Of a DNA stretch of 64,000 bases, positions 1 through 15,000 are shown piece by piece. Numbering within the stretch: the stretch's first letter is position 1; every line of letters starts with the position of its first letter. The stretch covers positions 16,704,757-16,768,756 of the forward strand of contig LS997563.1 in the NCBI GenBank assembly GCA_000469685.2, given 5' to 3'. Source of the DNA: Haemonchus contortus. Taxonomy: Eukaryota > Nematoda > Chromadorea > Rhabditida > Trichostrongylidae. Made by a program: the position numbers and the translations under genes. The notes beneath the pieces are model-generated. The model saw only the letters and a program-made list of their open reading frames with translations. It was not told the origin of the DNA and ran no database searches.

Positions 1-5
1 TTTAG

Positions 6-3000
6 CAGGTACCGTATCGTCGTGTACATTCCATTCCATTGGGATCAAGCTCGGTTATCATTAAAATTTCATGCAATGGTTTAGTTATGAACGACGTATC
101 AACATTATACGTGAAGCTGTTTAAAATCATCTTCTCAGCAATTGGCTGTCAAAATTCAGCAAGTCCCGATGGAGAAATCATGCTTAAGGTCTGTTCCAGT
201 TTATTATTAATGATTTTCAAGGTTTCCCCGTGTTTGTTTGTTTATTTTCAGTTTCAAAAGCTCGCTTTTCAGCCTTACCTACCTGAGCTCATCCGCAAGT
301 CAATGGAATATGCGCTGAGCGCAAGAGATCCTATTAACTACTTCATGCTCCTTCGTGCCCTGTTCAGATCAATTGGTGGTGGCCTTCATGACATCCTCTA
401 TTCGCAGTTTCTCCCTCTTTTGCCAGATTTGATGCTCTTCTTCAACAAACTGCAGGTAGGGGCTTCATCACTATAATAGTCCAAGGTTCAGAAATAACTA
501 TTCCTTTGGACAGTGGTGTGATCATCGACAAATGATGCGAGAGCTCTTCGTGGAATTATGTCTGACTGTACCAGTGAGGCTGTCGACATTACTTCCACAT
601 CTCCCATTGCTGATGGAACCGCTCGTGTGCGCACTCAACGGAGGGCCAAACTTGGTCCAACAAGGTGTGTTTGTAAGGAATGGCATCGCTCGGATTATGT
701 GCTTCGTCCTTCATAGTGAATAGCATTCAGGCTTGCGTACCCTCGAGCTATGTGTCGATAACCTGCAGCCTGATTTCTTGTTTGACAACTTCTCTCCCGT
801 TCGTGGGGGAATGATGCAAGGTTACTTATTTATTCAAATACATCCAAAAGTGTTCCATACAGCACAGAATCAGGAACTACGAGGCTGTGCCATTTTGTCG
901 ACAACTGAAAACTAGAGAAGGGTAAAGTAGTAAAAGGAGGTCTCTTAAGTCAATGTTCAGGATTGTACAAGATTGTTGGCAAGTCTGTAGAACCTCAGTC
1001 GGTGGCAACTGCAGTTCGTGTGCTTGGGAAATTCGGTGGAGCCAATCGCAACATGTTCACAGAACCCCCGGTACGCGAAAAAGCGTTCATTTGTACGGAT
1101 CTCTTTTTCAGATGTATTCAAAGATCAGCTTTTTCCGTTCCTAAATATGAACGGCTAGAGATTTCCTTCTCTTGTAGAGTCTGAAATCTCATCCAAAAGG
1201 CGACCAACCTCCGTTCACTATTCGTGTAGCCTTTGATCGACCAAACACTTCGCAAACGTTCTTCTCAACCATCTATGGCGATTTGGCGCTCACTGAGATT
1301 GTCCGTACTGCACTGAAACAAATAAGGTTGGCAGCTTCCATTTTTGAGTCTAAATGGTGTCATTTTTTTGGAAAATTCAGACTTGACCCATCTCATCAGC
1401 ACTACTCCACACAAGTTCGCCAGTATGCAATGGAGGTGAGTTTTACAATGATTGCTTCATTTTTAACAGATTTTACTTAAAAAAATAGGAGCCTGTTTAT
1501 GCGGGTTGTGTTGTTCTAAGATAGGTGACTACAAGTTACGGGAGAAGGGCAGTAGGAACGGTTTTGTGTAAGCGATTCACCGCACGCGGCTGTCGCGAAC
1601 CATTTGCCTCGTTATAACAGTACTAGCGTTCTTTATACAGCTCAATCGATATGCGTTCGTTATTTTGGGCATAATACTACTGCTACTTCTTTTGTTCCTG
1701 TTCTTCTGACTTGCTGCTGCTTTATGCTTTACTTCTTCGCGCGCGGCTTCTCTTTCGCCGCGATGCGACAATTTCGTTCCTACTGCACCACCCCTCAACG
1801 TTACCTATATTCTTTCCCATCTGCATGTCCCGAATATTACCTCAAATATATGCAACTGACGTAATCAGGGCCCGACAGCCAGGGGCAGCTTTGGGCTAAG
1901 GGAAAGTATCAAAAGGTTGAATAGGAAATTTTCGATGCTCTTTTCACTTTGAAAGGCTTAAGCATTTCAGTTGGCACGCTCTGTTCTTCTAAGTAGTTTT
2001 GCCCCGTTGGATTTTTCTGAAAAATGGGAGGTCGGTCTAAAGGACCGCTTCGTTGAGCAGTTCAAGGTAAATTATCTATCTTTGTCAATGTGAGATTCGA
2101 GAAGTGCAAAAAGTAGCAATTTTAGCGGCTCGAGAATGCTCCCGACAGTTGCACCGTTCTGCGATGTGCTCGTGAAGGAGATCGCGCCATACACTCTGAC
2201 GCTCTTATGATTCTCTTCTGTAAGAATTATCACTTGAGTGTGTTGTTTTTACTACATACTACTTGAATCTGTTCAAGGCGGAATTGTTGGCAAGGATCTA
2301 CGAAGCAAATACATCAAATTCTTCAATGCGTCTATTCGATATTTGACATTACAAGCTCTTTTGGAGTTCACAGGTAGCTGAACTTCTAAAGTTATTTTTG
2401 TTTTATAGTGTTGGAGAAGAATAACATCCATTAACTCACTCGGCTAACTGAATTTGAGGAGTTCAGTTGAAGAACATCAACGGCAGTTCAAGGTCGAGCT
2501 AGATGATGCTTGACTGGCAGAAAATACCTGGCTTCTGTCTAAATTTCGTAGGAATTCCGCTTCGCAACCAGTCAGTGTACGTACCAGAGTATATGAATTG
2601 TGATCAAAGCTCGCTAGTTCGCACCCTAGCGTTCTCGAGCGAAACCGCTGCCATGGCTCCCTGTGAACACGAAAGTGGGAAGTGGTTGGGAAACAGCGGT
2701 CCTGAAAAACCCAACATCAACCGATTGAAAGGCTCAGCTGTCAGTGGACCTTTACAGATGACATTGTGTCTCAGTCGTTTCCGTCGCAGCGCGCATCATA
2801 GTTATCATCCTCACACGAGGGCACCTTACAGTAGCTCCTTCGAAAAATCTCGGCGTATGGGCGTTAAAATGTGTGCTAAAGTATTGTTCGTCTAGATGTT
2901 TCTTTGTGTTTTTACCTTTAAGTGTAGTAAAAGATTCTTAGCTGACGAATGAAAGTGTTTTGTGAACGAACTCCTAGCCTCCATACCAGGAGCCATATAG

Positions 3001-6000
3001 AAATGAGCGATTATAGGCAGAGCAGCTCTTATGTCGCTGGATCACCCGGCTCAGTGCATGGATGGCGGCATACTGGTAGATGCCATCGTGACTGCACTCT
3101 CAGATTCAACCAAAGATTTCTGTCAATCCGCCATTGTAGGACTGCGGCACATTAATGACGTTTGTCGAGCAGTGATACCAAATTTGGAAGTGGTACGTTC
3201 GTTTTTATTCTTTTAATGTCAAATGTTCGACTGCTGCGGGTATTTCAGATGCCACGAATACCATTTGTACGCTACTTGATAGAAAGTGTAAGCGCCCTGT
3301 GCTATGCTTCGTCATGGTTCGTACGATTAGGAGGAGCCAGCGGATTAATGTATTTTATTGAGAACTATCCAGACTCGGTGGTTCTGACTAACATGAATGG
3401 GTTCATGGAGAGCTTGGTTGAGGTAGATTCATCAACAAACTTTGCTCGGTGATCACGGATTATCATTAATCTACAGGTTCTTGTTGGTATGACTGATCAA
3501 GTATCCTGCGGTGCCGTCGACATGGCTGTGGGAGCTATCGAAAAACTACAAAAACGTTGTCTTACGGTCAATCTCTTTCCCGACTGTTTAGCTGCTTTCA
3601 TAGTCCACGACTGGTCGCTCGATCTGCTCGGGACCGTCCTCGGCGGCACCCATAACTAGCGCGGCCTCCTCGACCGATCGAGCGATGGCGCTATCCGCAC
3701 GTGAGTTGGGTCCGCGACCGGTCGCGCGACTGGTCACTCGCAAAATCGTGGACTAGGAAAGATGCCTTTGAAAGTCAGAACGTCACCTTATTTCAAGCTA
3801 TCTTTAATCTCTAATAATTAAGGGCTGCCACGTCAATGATCCGAAAGTCTCTCTTTTCATGAACTGCGTTGCAAACCACCTATTCAGTGGAAATCAACAC
3901 GTTCGACAAAAGGTGGGTTTCGTTCGTTGTGAGCTGTTCTTTTGTTTTTTGGGTAATCTCACCAGAGAAAGGGAAAGACAGACTGTAGGCATCGATCGCG
4001 ATCCAAGCAATGGTATCCATATTATTCGTTTTCGGTGGGTATAGAGACTTTTTAAGAAGTAGAAAAATAGTGAAGGCGGGGATGGTGTAGTGGCAGGTGG
4101 TGCACAGTTATACACGCATGGTCACAGGATCGAATACCGGATTGGCATCCGCCGAGGCCGACCAAGCCTTTCGTCTCTCCAGGGTCGGTTAATTGAGAGC
4201 AGACTCGTCTGGAAGAGTAAAAGCACTGACTCGTACATCGGCTGGCCACTGTTGGCCATTGTATAAGCCACATACGTGCACACCTCTTACCTCTTTACGA
4301 TTCCAAATAGGATTCGAATACGGGACGCATCCCTCTTGCGGGATCGATTAACGCTTTAAGACATGGTATCCTTCATGAAAACAGTGACTAGGCTTTGGTT
4401 GTCTCTATTAGGTGGTCATTTAAGCTTGTAGAGCATTCGGGTCTGCTTAATTTCTTTATTAGAATCGTCAGCATGGCTTTTCGCAAAGTAGTCGATTTTT
4501 CCTCTTAATATCGCCATGTTCAGACATTGGCAATGTTGAATACATGTGCGGAAGTGCTGACAATATCGTTGTCCACGCTTCTGTTTAACTACCGAGAAGT
4601 TTTTCTTGCACAGATTGGTATGTTTTTGGCATATTCCTTTTTGTCAGGTTTTAAACGCTTTCTAAAGTCTCAAGCTTTTTTCCTATGGGACTTGCAAGGT
4701 TTCTTTTTTGTTTTTTATATCTCTATCCGTGACGGAACCCAACTGGTATGAGTGGGAGCTAACCAAGGCAGGCAGAAAGTTGGCTTCGATGCTTGTTCGT
4801 TGATAGGTTTGGGAAGCCGTGTATGTAGTGAGATCTCGTTCCCAATTCGATGGCTCCAAGATGAAAATAAATGTAGAACTATCTCTCACCACTTTTTTCC
4901 CATAGCTTTCTTGATTCTTGAACTTCCTATACATGGTATGTTGTCTTCGAAGAGTCTCTAACGTTGTTGTTGTCATAGCCCTTATTTATTTGGTAGGCAC
5001 GGGGTTATCAGTTTTTCTCTGAGCTTTCTGAGTATTACCTCATCTGTACGTTCTAGATCGAGCCATGAATGAATTCAATGTGTTGGCTCTGCTTGACCGT
5101 TGTGGTTGCTTGGAGGCATTGTGTACAATCTTCAAGTGCCAGCCGCCCCTCGTTGATATTTCCATTGAATCGGAGAGGATTCAAAATTTCGCAAAGGAGC
5201 TCATCAGTGTATGTCAGATGCCTGTCAGTCAAATGCTTGAACTGTAAGTGGGCCGTGTTTTCTTTTCATCTAGGAGACGCTAGTTAAGATAGCAGCAAAT
5301 AAGGTTTTTAGTGAACTTTTCAAATCTATGGACGGTTGCCCTGCACATTTCCTTCCACCGTATACCGTCAGCGAGAAGGCTGAGTACTATAAAATCCTGG
5401 CCACCAGTATGTTTTGATTTATACCTCACGTCATCTGCTTATTTTGCGTTTGAAATGTGCCAAACGAACTTTGTACCCACTGCATGAGCAGCAGATGATC
5501 GAAATTATTACAGGAGCTCTAGTAACCTTGTACAAAGCGCTTATACTGCAAGCTGAAAATGGTACCTCACAAAAGATGGACACCTCAACGTCAACAATTG
5601 ATGTACAAGTACGCAGCGAAACCTTGGAGAAAATCGCCTGTGTGGCTATTGAAACAGTCCTTTGCCCGATACCTTCTGTGGTCAAAGCCGCTGAAGAAGC
5701 TCTCATGCAGGTACGGTCAAGAAGTTGAATTTTATAGGCTCAATATCCAAGGATCCTACTTAGATTTCACCAGTTGACGCAAAATGTGTGAAAACTGTGG
5801 GAGAGCCTGTGTTCGATCTCTTCCGTGGGTCGCAAGGCAAAAATCGCAACTCTGGGACAGTGGCCCAACTTTATCGTCTGATTCGTTTGAACACTTCGCT
5901 TTTCGACGTAACCTTGGCCACTAACCTTGTTGTGAGTGCTCTTTCCAGAGTTCTTTTGTTTGCTCTTGATAAACTTGCTTTTGACAATTTGAGTTTAGAA

Positions 6001-9000
6001 TTATATTTGTGGGCACGTTACTCGTTATCCTCTTGGGTCATCTCCAACCTCGACACCACCATTGGACGGACAGGATGTGGAAGCAATTACTCAGACTGTT
6101 CGTCTTCTACTTCTTGTTGATGATCCATCTGGTGCCAAGCTAGCCACGGATATTGCCGCATTCATATCTTATTTCGATCATCACTATTGCACGAGTGTAA
6201 GTCCTCATTTGTTTGAGTTTTTTGAGCATCCTCTTGACGCGGTGACTTCCTTTGGCCCACACTTGCATTTAGACTACTGTGCTGGTTCGTCCTTTTCGTT
6301 CACACCGTTAATTGCCCATGTTATAGCGTGAACTTAATTTTCGGGCCATGACAAATGTCATGTTGATTCATCTGTTTCTCACGTCTCTTCTTTTTGAGCT
6401 ACATTGCTGGAGTCTGTCTTAAAACTCAATTGTGATCTTCCGATTGATCGCCAGCGAATGCTAGCGTTTACTAGTGAGTAAATTTATGGGTGTGTTCAGG
6501 CGTACGATGCGTGGATTCCACCTCTGGCGACGTTGCTGTCACGCTATGCTCGAGAGTCGATGGCTTTCTTTTTGTCGGAAGAATCGCTCTCTATGCCATG
6601 CCGAAGAGCTCTGTTGCGAAAGCTGATCAAGGATGAGGAATGTGCTCCAATAAGAAGTCTACTTATGCAGGATTCATCATATTTTGTGAACTTACTGGAA
6701 AACAGAGTCATGGTAGGTATTCTGAGACCATTATTTTTAAATTGTACCAAAAGGATTCTCTCATTCATTTTTAATGGAGAAGGGAGCGAAGAGTCGCTCA
6801 AATTGTTGAAGTGTTGAATAATTTCAACAGGAAAAGATGTATTTGACTAGGCCTGAGGGAAGAGAGTTAGAATTCGTCAAGACATGAGGAAGCAGTGACT
6901 AGAAAGCACTAGCATCATAGCTATCTGGACTCGCAGTAGACCGTACATGTTTCCTTTTTGTTGGAAATACTTACGATTTCATGCCAGGAGTTTCCCTACT
7001 CCGCTTTCAATACAACGTAATATCACGGTCCATCCTTTAGGGAATCGTCACGGTTGATCGCTCCTGTCCCGCGACTCGTAATGCTCCATCGGACTTTGCT
7101 TATATTATATGTTTTTACCTAAACAGACTAACTCAACAATACCTCGATAACTATGGGCCTCGTCTAATACTAAGAGTGGAGGTGGTTTAGTGGCAGGTGT
7201 CACGCTCTCTCACACACGCATGGTGGTATCAATATCTACTGAGGCTAGCAAAGCCGTGCTTCTGTCCGGGCGCGGTTAATTGGTACCAGGCTTTCTGAGA
7301 GGGTAAAGCATTGACTTGTACATGGGCTGGTCAGTCGTTATATGGGCCACCTACGCGTTTAATACAACCCCACGATTCTGAATGTGAGTCGAATGTAGGG
7401 CGCATCCCAAAAGAACGGAATTGACAAACGTCGAAATTCCTATCCTTATCTTTTTATCCTTATGCTTACTTTGGGTTTGATTGCCATCACTGTCAGCAGG
7501 GTGTCTAATTGAACATAAAATATTACTCTTTAATTGACGTCATTTTCCTTTTCCATGAAGCATTTTTTCGAGCGAGAGAATTTGTGGAGTTGTAGGACGT
7601 TTCTGGAGAGTGGAGAGAACCGTCTCCTGCACAGCAAAATGAGTCGGGTATAATGGAGCGTGAAATGCTCTGTCTGCACATAATTGATGCTGTTTCTCGA
7701 AGAAATGTCCAATGGTTTGCTGATGCCAAAGATCTGATCATCAAACTGAGACAGGTGGGAGTTTATCTGAAGTTTTTGAGAAAGTCGTAGGACTATCATG
7801 AAGGCCATGATTGAGTGTCTCTGGTGAGCAGCTGATTTTCTCCCAAAAATGGGTGGCTTAAATAATTCAAGTATTAATAATTTTCAATTTAGTTATGGAA
7901 CAATGCTGACTTCAAAGGGCGTTACGTGGTTCATGCGCCATGCAGTAAAGATCTACAGGAGCTGACGATCAAAATGATGACAGAACACAAGTATAAGGTC
8001 CCAAGACTCTTAGTGAATTGCTTCGTACGACATTACAGGTATCATGATTCTCGAAACAGGTGGTTACATTGTTTTTGTTTGTTTGTTTGTGTTTTACCTA
8101 TTTCAGACACAACAACAACGACCTCGATCTGCTTTGCGATATACTGTTCGTCTTCATAGGGAGATATGTCACCGATTTTTGTTTTGTTCGCGAATTCCTT
8201 GAAAGAGAAGTGATACCTGTAAGTACCAGCCCTTTTGTTTGTTTGTTTGTTGTTTTGTTCGTTTCGTTTGAATTTATTTTGAATCTTATGGCAACTGTCT
8301 AGACGTATTCCATGGAATGGCGTCGAAAACTTTTTTCGTATGTGCTGGGAAAGTTTGAAGCTGGTGGTTCGACTGTCATAAAAGATCTGTTGTACGTGAA
8401 AATCGTACAGTACGTGCTGATTCCAAGCCTGCAGTGGGCGTTTGAACGTTATAATGTTGATGAAGTGAGTTTTCCTTTAAGGTTGTTTATAATTCAAATT
8501 TCACCTTCCCTGGTCTGTAACGGCGTTTCAGATTCTTGGAGAAATACAAAATCCTTCTGAGCAACCCGAAAATGACCCCAACGATCTGGTTTATCGCCTA
8601 GCGCATGTAATTCTTGATTTTTTTCCTTTGAAGTGCACTAGCGTCTAACATAGGACTCAATGATCCTTTGCAGATAATTGACCAAAATCGGCAAGTGATG
8701 AGCGATGGTATTGTGATAGTTTTGTACCAGCTTTGTACCCTACTCGTGAAACATGCACCTCGGCATGTCCATAATAACGATTCCAAGTGAGTCCTTTTAA
8801 GCATCCAATCTCAGTGAGCTTATGTATCAGTGTCTTCAAACTTTTGTTGAAGGATCAGTTCACGGTAAAACTTTATTTAGCTTATGATGAATTTATGGTG
8901 CAGAATAGTGCAAGAATGGCGAAGAAAACGCGAAAACTGGCGGATTCTGAGAAACTTAAGGCTTCAAAAAGTAATAAAAAAGATGGCTATAGGAGATTAT

Positions 9001-12000
9001 ATGTCTCTCATCGTCTCCAATGAGAATGGTCCAGCGTTAGCTAGACCGTCATAACACGACCATTTTGGGTGTGTTCATCGGCCAAGCCGTTTTGGAGCCG
9101 TTATAACGCCCCGTCGAGGTCGCTTTTCGACTCGAGTGTGCCTCCTTGTGGCTACAGGTTCATTCTAAGGGACAGTCCTAGAAAGCATCTTTAATTTGGA
9201 AGTGTCCCTTCAATGACCCAGCCAACAGAGCACAGTGAGCAAATCAGGGTAGCCTGAGCTAGTGGAATAGCGCCATTCATTCTGCGCGTTTTCTGCAACC
9301 ACGAAACAAGTACGAGGTTCCCTACTTAGATGCGCTTTACCCCAATGTCTATGCTCGTCCTAGCTTGAGATGTGTCTAGATGTCTGCATGACAAATAATT
9401 CAAGAATCTCTTACAAATTTTCGTTTTTTTCCACTCGCTGAAGACCACTGAGTTGAGGGACTGGCAGTGTGAGCATCCTGTATACTATCCCACGTCCTTT
9501 CTTCAATGTCTTCTTTCTGAGTTCTGCACGTTTGTCTTCTAGGAAACATGGGTGGCGATTACGAGTGTTCATGTTATTCGCATGGTCTTGCCTCACTCCA
9601 ACAAATAGGCAGGACGCTACACTTCGATACACAGGCTTCCTTTTCATCTCGCATATTGTTCAGAAGTTCACGATTAACAGAAAGATCGTGCTTCAAGTGC
9701 GTGTGTCCACGCTTCTATCGTTCAGGGTACATATTCCATCGGCAACTTACCTTATTATAGGTATTCCAAGCACTTTGCGGCTCATTCCAATATGACAGTC
9801 GCGAACTCGTCCGACGTGCAGCCGATGTGGTAACAGCAGCGATGCCGATTAGAATGGACGATGGGCACCATCAAATGTTCATCAATGTGAAACGCGTCCT
9901 CTGCGAGGAGGCCCACAGTCTGCAGCATATCCAACACATAGTGTACGGTAACTCTTCAATATCCCTAATTATCAATAATTAATGATTTTCTAGAAGCATG
10001 GTGGTTCGGAATTATCGATCTTACTTCTCATGTCGTCACGCCCTTTTCAAACCTCTTATGAATGCTGTACGTCGTGTTATAAGCACTCCAAATTCTGCAA
10101 TGGATGGGTACGGTAGCTACCTTCTCATTCATTTCCTTCGTATTAACTAAATTTCCAGGGTAATGACCCGAAAACTGGCTTTGGATATGTGCGAGATGGT
10201 AATCAAATGGGAATTGCTTCGTTTGCAAAAGGTTGAGCAGCTAACACAAGGTCTTACATCACATGATGATGAGGTGAGGAAATAAGAAGTTGACAATTGC
10301 ATAAGAAAAATGTAGTTTGAAGCTCATTACCTTTTACTGCCTCACGAATTGTTCAGTTTGAGTCATTGCTCAATGATCAGGACAGGCAGGCAGGCCCTTC
10401 ATCAAGTAATATTCCGACAAGTAAGTTTGATCATTCCCGAATGGGGCTTCTGGCTCACATGCCTGTGTTCTAGGCAATGCAGGTGGTGATTTTGACGATC
10501 AGTTGTACAAGCAAATGTCAAAGGAATGTGCAGATGAAGTAGTTGCCATGCTTCTGAAGTTTGCCATACAGGTACCGTAGCGAGAAAGGTTTCAAATACT
10601 GTCATCCTTTGATTAAGAACACCTCTTGCAGCCTACGACCGGCGTTCAGCCACACCAGTTGCATCAGGCGACAGTTGAAAATGGCAAACGAAGCATCGGA
10701 CTCATGAAGCAATGTCTCAAGTCTCAAGTTTGGGGTGATATAGTAACTATTAAAGTCGGATGGTCAGTTTTTTTGTCTATTTTGTTTAGTTTTGATTATT
10801 AATTGAAGTCATCATCCCTCAGTTTGCTTCAGGCTTGAAAAAGAATTAACAGTACCACCAGAGTCCTTGGTACGGCAGGAAAACCAAGCCCAATTTGCTC
10901 AATCAATCTCGCAATCTCAACAAGCACTTGAAGTTGTGATCAACCTGGTAACGATCATGGTCAGTGGTGAATTTCAAGTAATCAGAAATTAGCATTTGAG
11001 AGCGTATTCTGTCGATTCAACGATTTGTAGTCTTGCCGATGGACAAGTTTAGGTTTTCATCCCTGCAGGATGGCTTGGTGCCTACTTAGCGACCGTAGAG
11101 CCGTAAAAGGCTCCTTAGGCTGAAGGGTTACCAAAACTTGATCCCACTATTTTTACCCTGTCCCCAAGAGATGTCATATCTCAGAGAAGTCCAGCTCGGA
11201 ATATGTGTAGGAAGCTAAAGGAAGGGTGACTTTGTCTGAGTGCGTTGATATTTGGTGAAGTTCCTATGGTCGGCCAGCCGGGTGGTATGGTGAAAGACTC
11301 AAGTTTTTGGAACTATTGTCTACTTGAAGATAGTTTCTGTTCGGAATAGCGAAAGAGGAATGCAGAATAATTGTTTACAGCCGAAGTCGTTACTTCTACA
11401 AACAGTGCGCCCTCTTCAACGAGCTATCATTTCGTGTCTGAACTGCGGTCATAGCACGGTAAGAATTTTTTGGTTTTTTTATCTCATTGATCACATGGAT
11501 TATATGTTTTGTTATGTAAATCATATGAATTTATTCACTATCGATGGTCCTTCAGTTGGTTCGTCTTGTCAACATGCTCGTCTCGAAATTATTTGAAAAA
11601 TCCAACTGTTCTATGACTGGCATGTACGAGTTCGAGATCCTCAATCAGTTTATATCAAAGTATCTGAACGATCATTTCAACTCCTACGTAAAGTAAGTCT
11701 ATCTTAAACCATACTTGTTTTTTTTACACATTTGTTGTCGATGGACTCTTTTGTTCTTGAAAATCCGCCATAAATTCAGTGATATTTGCATCGCCTATTC
11801 AATTTTGAGACGGTTTTTACTCTCGCGCCTTTAGAACGTCTTACCTGCAATGCCTGGGTTACATTCACTTACGATTCTTCTGTATCTCGCTGTAGAGTCC
11901 TGGCGTCCTGTACTTTTACATTTATTAGTCGGAGATTAAGAATAAATTTGCTTATTTTACAGGTCGTCGGCTTGTATGATAATGAATGCTTTCACAGCTT

Positions 12001-15000
12001 TATCTCTACTCCGAGTAATCTGCACTCAACAACCGGGATACTTGGACGCGATGTGTTTACAAGCATATATCAAGGTGCTTTATAGCAAATTATTTTTCCT
12101 TTGGTCACATCCCCGTTGCAATACATGGCTGGCTGTAGACACGAAGACGTGTGGTAGTTGAAGAGTTGTAGGTAAATTTCTGTCGAGTGAGCCACAACTC
12201 CTGGGATCCTTCTTAGGTACAGGGAATCCGAAAGTTCTTGCTTGTGTATAAGCAAATTTTCAACAATCTTAGGGTGCAGGGTGTAGAAGGTTCTTTGCGC
12301 AATCATATTCTGGAATCCTGGAATTTGTTGACACTTTTGAGCTCGAAGTTGGGAAGATGTGCGAGAGGACGTGTTTAAGGCGATTTCCCCTCTTTAGGAA
12401 AAACCTAGAGCAGTTGTTTTGTTGATAATTGACGTTTGACTTGCGCATCGCAGGGCGGACCTTCTTTTAATCAGCGACACATTACTCAATCTCAATGGAA
12501 ATGTAGAATCAGCATTTTGTACTACATGTCAATCCTGAAAAAAATAGTTTGTAAAAATGAGTCTTGAGAGGCTGGTGGATCCAGTGCAGATCTATGATGT
12601 GATCTCGTTTACCACGAAGTAATTCTTGCATCATTTACCGAAACCATTCTTGAAGGTACTCGAAAAGGCCGTGAGGGAGCACATAGGACACATTACGGAG
12701 CAAGGTGAAGCGACCAGAGAGAAAGGTCAGTGATTCGTAAGTTTTTCAATTGCTGCTCTTCAATCAACTTGTTGAACATCTCGGAATTCCTGTTTTAGTT
12801 GCAACTGCTGAAATGATAGCCATGGCGCTGGAAATGTTGCGTCCTCGGGTAGAGGCTATCTCAGCAGAAGCGAAGAGGACTATATGTCAGAATGTCTTGC
12901 TTCCATTAATTGAACGCTCTACCTTTGACAAAATCATTGATGTGGTGCTACGCGTTGTGTCCGAGTTGGTCGTAACACACCGAGACGAGGTTGGACTTCA
13001 TCTTTTTTTTTCTCTTTGGGAAGTGCATTTACTTGACCTCATTGAACTGTGAAGAGTTCCAGAAAAATGTAATGTTATGATCTTTACAACTATACAATCT
13101 GACTTCTGGGTGGTATTTGGTCGGTGGTGGTGGTCGAGGGGGATATTGTTCTGACTAGACTCCCTAAGGTTTGGTACAAACCTCCCGCTGTTCATGATTC
13201 TTGCGATGTGGCACAAGGACTTCATCTTTCTCCATTCAGTAAACAATTTTTCATTGCGAAATCATTGCCCTTTTGAGGGTGCTGAGAGAGCTGAGGCCAC
13301 TACTGTTTCTAAGGCGTCGGCGCTCGGAACTATTTACAGTCTCATGGGTCATATTTCCGAAAGTGCCGCTTTGTCATCAGCATTTAAAGTGTGCGACAGG
13401 AGAGTCTTCTAGATATGATGCGTTTAGTAGCAATTTTCTTAGTTGCATAATATAAGTTACATTGTCTACCTGCACCCTTCCTTTGACGGAAATACGGGCA
13501 GTTAGTTCGGTCAAGGCAGCCACCTCGTTGGCGTCTGACCTTTTTAGAAGTCCACTACTGCTGTTTGTTAAGGATGCCGGAAAGTCTTTCTGGTAGCTGT
13601 CAGTAGCTGACTTTCAAATTGAGACCCTCATCATCTCTTTTTGTTGGTGATGGCTGAGGAGCAAGGGCATGTCTCAGTGTGCTATCTGAAAATAGTTTTA
13701 ATGTGAGGAGAAATTTTCGTTCAAACTTGGAGCGATAGAAACTTCGCGTTTGGTATGTATACAGTGGCTTCTGCCGAGGTCGACTGTGCCCTGTGCCATT
13801 GCACCACCCCACGGTTTCCATAACTGGCTGGGACGGGACGTGTGGGAGCAATCAAAAAAATCACCTCTCATTTCCTTGAGAGGATTTAGTGGGTCGAAAT
13901 ATAACAATAAACCCACTCTTGCATGTGACCTCGGTTCCATCCTTAGCAAGCCTCGCTTTTTGATCGTCTTGCCATTTAGCGAGTAGACTCTAGTGGAGTA
14001 AATTGAGTATGAAAACGAAAGTTCTCTTTCTAGCCGATAGTCCGATTGAACCTTTTCAGAACTGCGCAAATCCAGGACTTCCACTTCTTGTGCGTTTGCA
14101 AAGTGTGGTCGAGAAACGTTACAGGTTTTTATCATTTTCATTATTTTTTTGTGTTTGAAAAATTGTATGGTTAAATTTGAGCCTCTTCCGTTCAGAGCCA
14201 ACAGTGACTTGATGAAAATGTTTTTGAAAGTCGTCCTCTTTGTGTTTGAACATCCACTTCTGCTTACCTCTGATTACGCTGAAAAATTGGAGGATGCGTT
14301 TCATTGGGGTCTAACTGCACAGGTAAATCAAGAGTTGTAAATGCCAAAGTAATGTTATTCCATGGAGAAGTAGTAATTGCAGGACCGAGAAATGCGCGAA
14401 AAATTTCTTCTTGTGTTCGAGCGAAACCTGGCTGTGAATCCGATAGCTCGCCTGACATATATACTCCGCGATAAAAACTGGGAGCCTTTCAGAGACTATT
14501 TCTGGCTGCGCCATGTACTGTGGCTGCTGTTACGATGTATCCCTGCTTCAGGTACATTTAAGGAACGCCTTCGATTGAATTGTTGAAATTTGCCATAGTC
14601 AATTGCTTTCAGTGTCTTCTGCAGCTGGACACCGTCGAATATTCATTGACAGTTCGGCTACTCTTTGGAGGACCATGCACGCGGTAGCCGGCTTCCGTCC
14701 ATCGTCACTGGGCTCGGAACTGGAAACTGACGTTCATGCCATTTCCTCGTCGCTCTACACCACGAAAATTGGCACTGATGTAAGTGTTCCCATTTAGGAA
14801 GAAATAATCTTTTTTGGTCTCGCTTAATAGTTTCAAGAAATGGGAGGTTCTCAGCTGTCCGAGAATTTAAGGTATACAGAATCGGGTTTAGAGTAAGGCA
14901 GATGAAGAAGTACCCATGGAGACTGATCAGGAGGGAGCGAGTGGAGATTCGAACATGTCCACTCGTATGGATGAATATCTTGAAGATCAGAAGAGTTTAT

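Noticed and set aside
13698..14201. 167-codon minus-strand ORF
   Set aside because: It overlaps trr-1 exon and intron sequence, shows no domain and has no splice or homology support.
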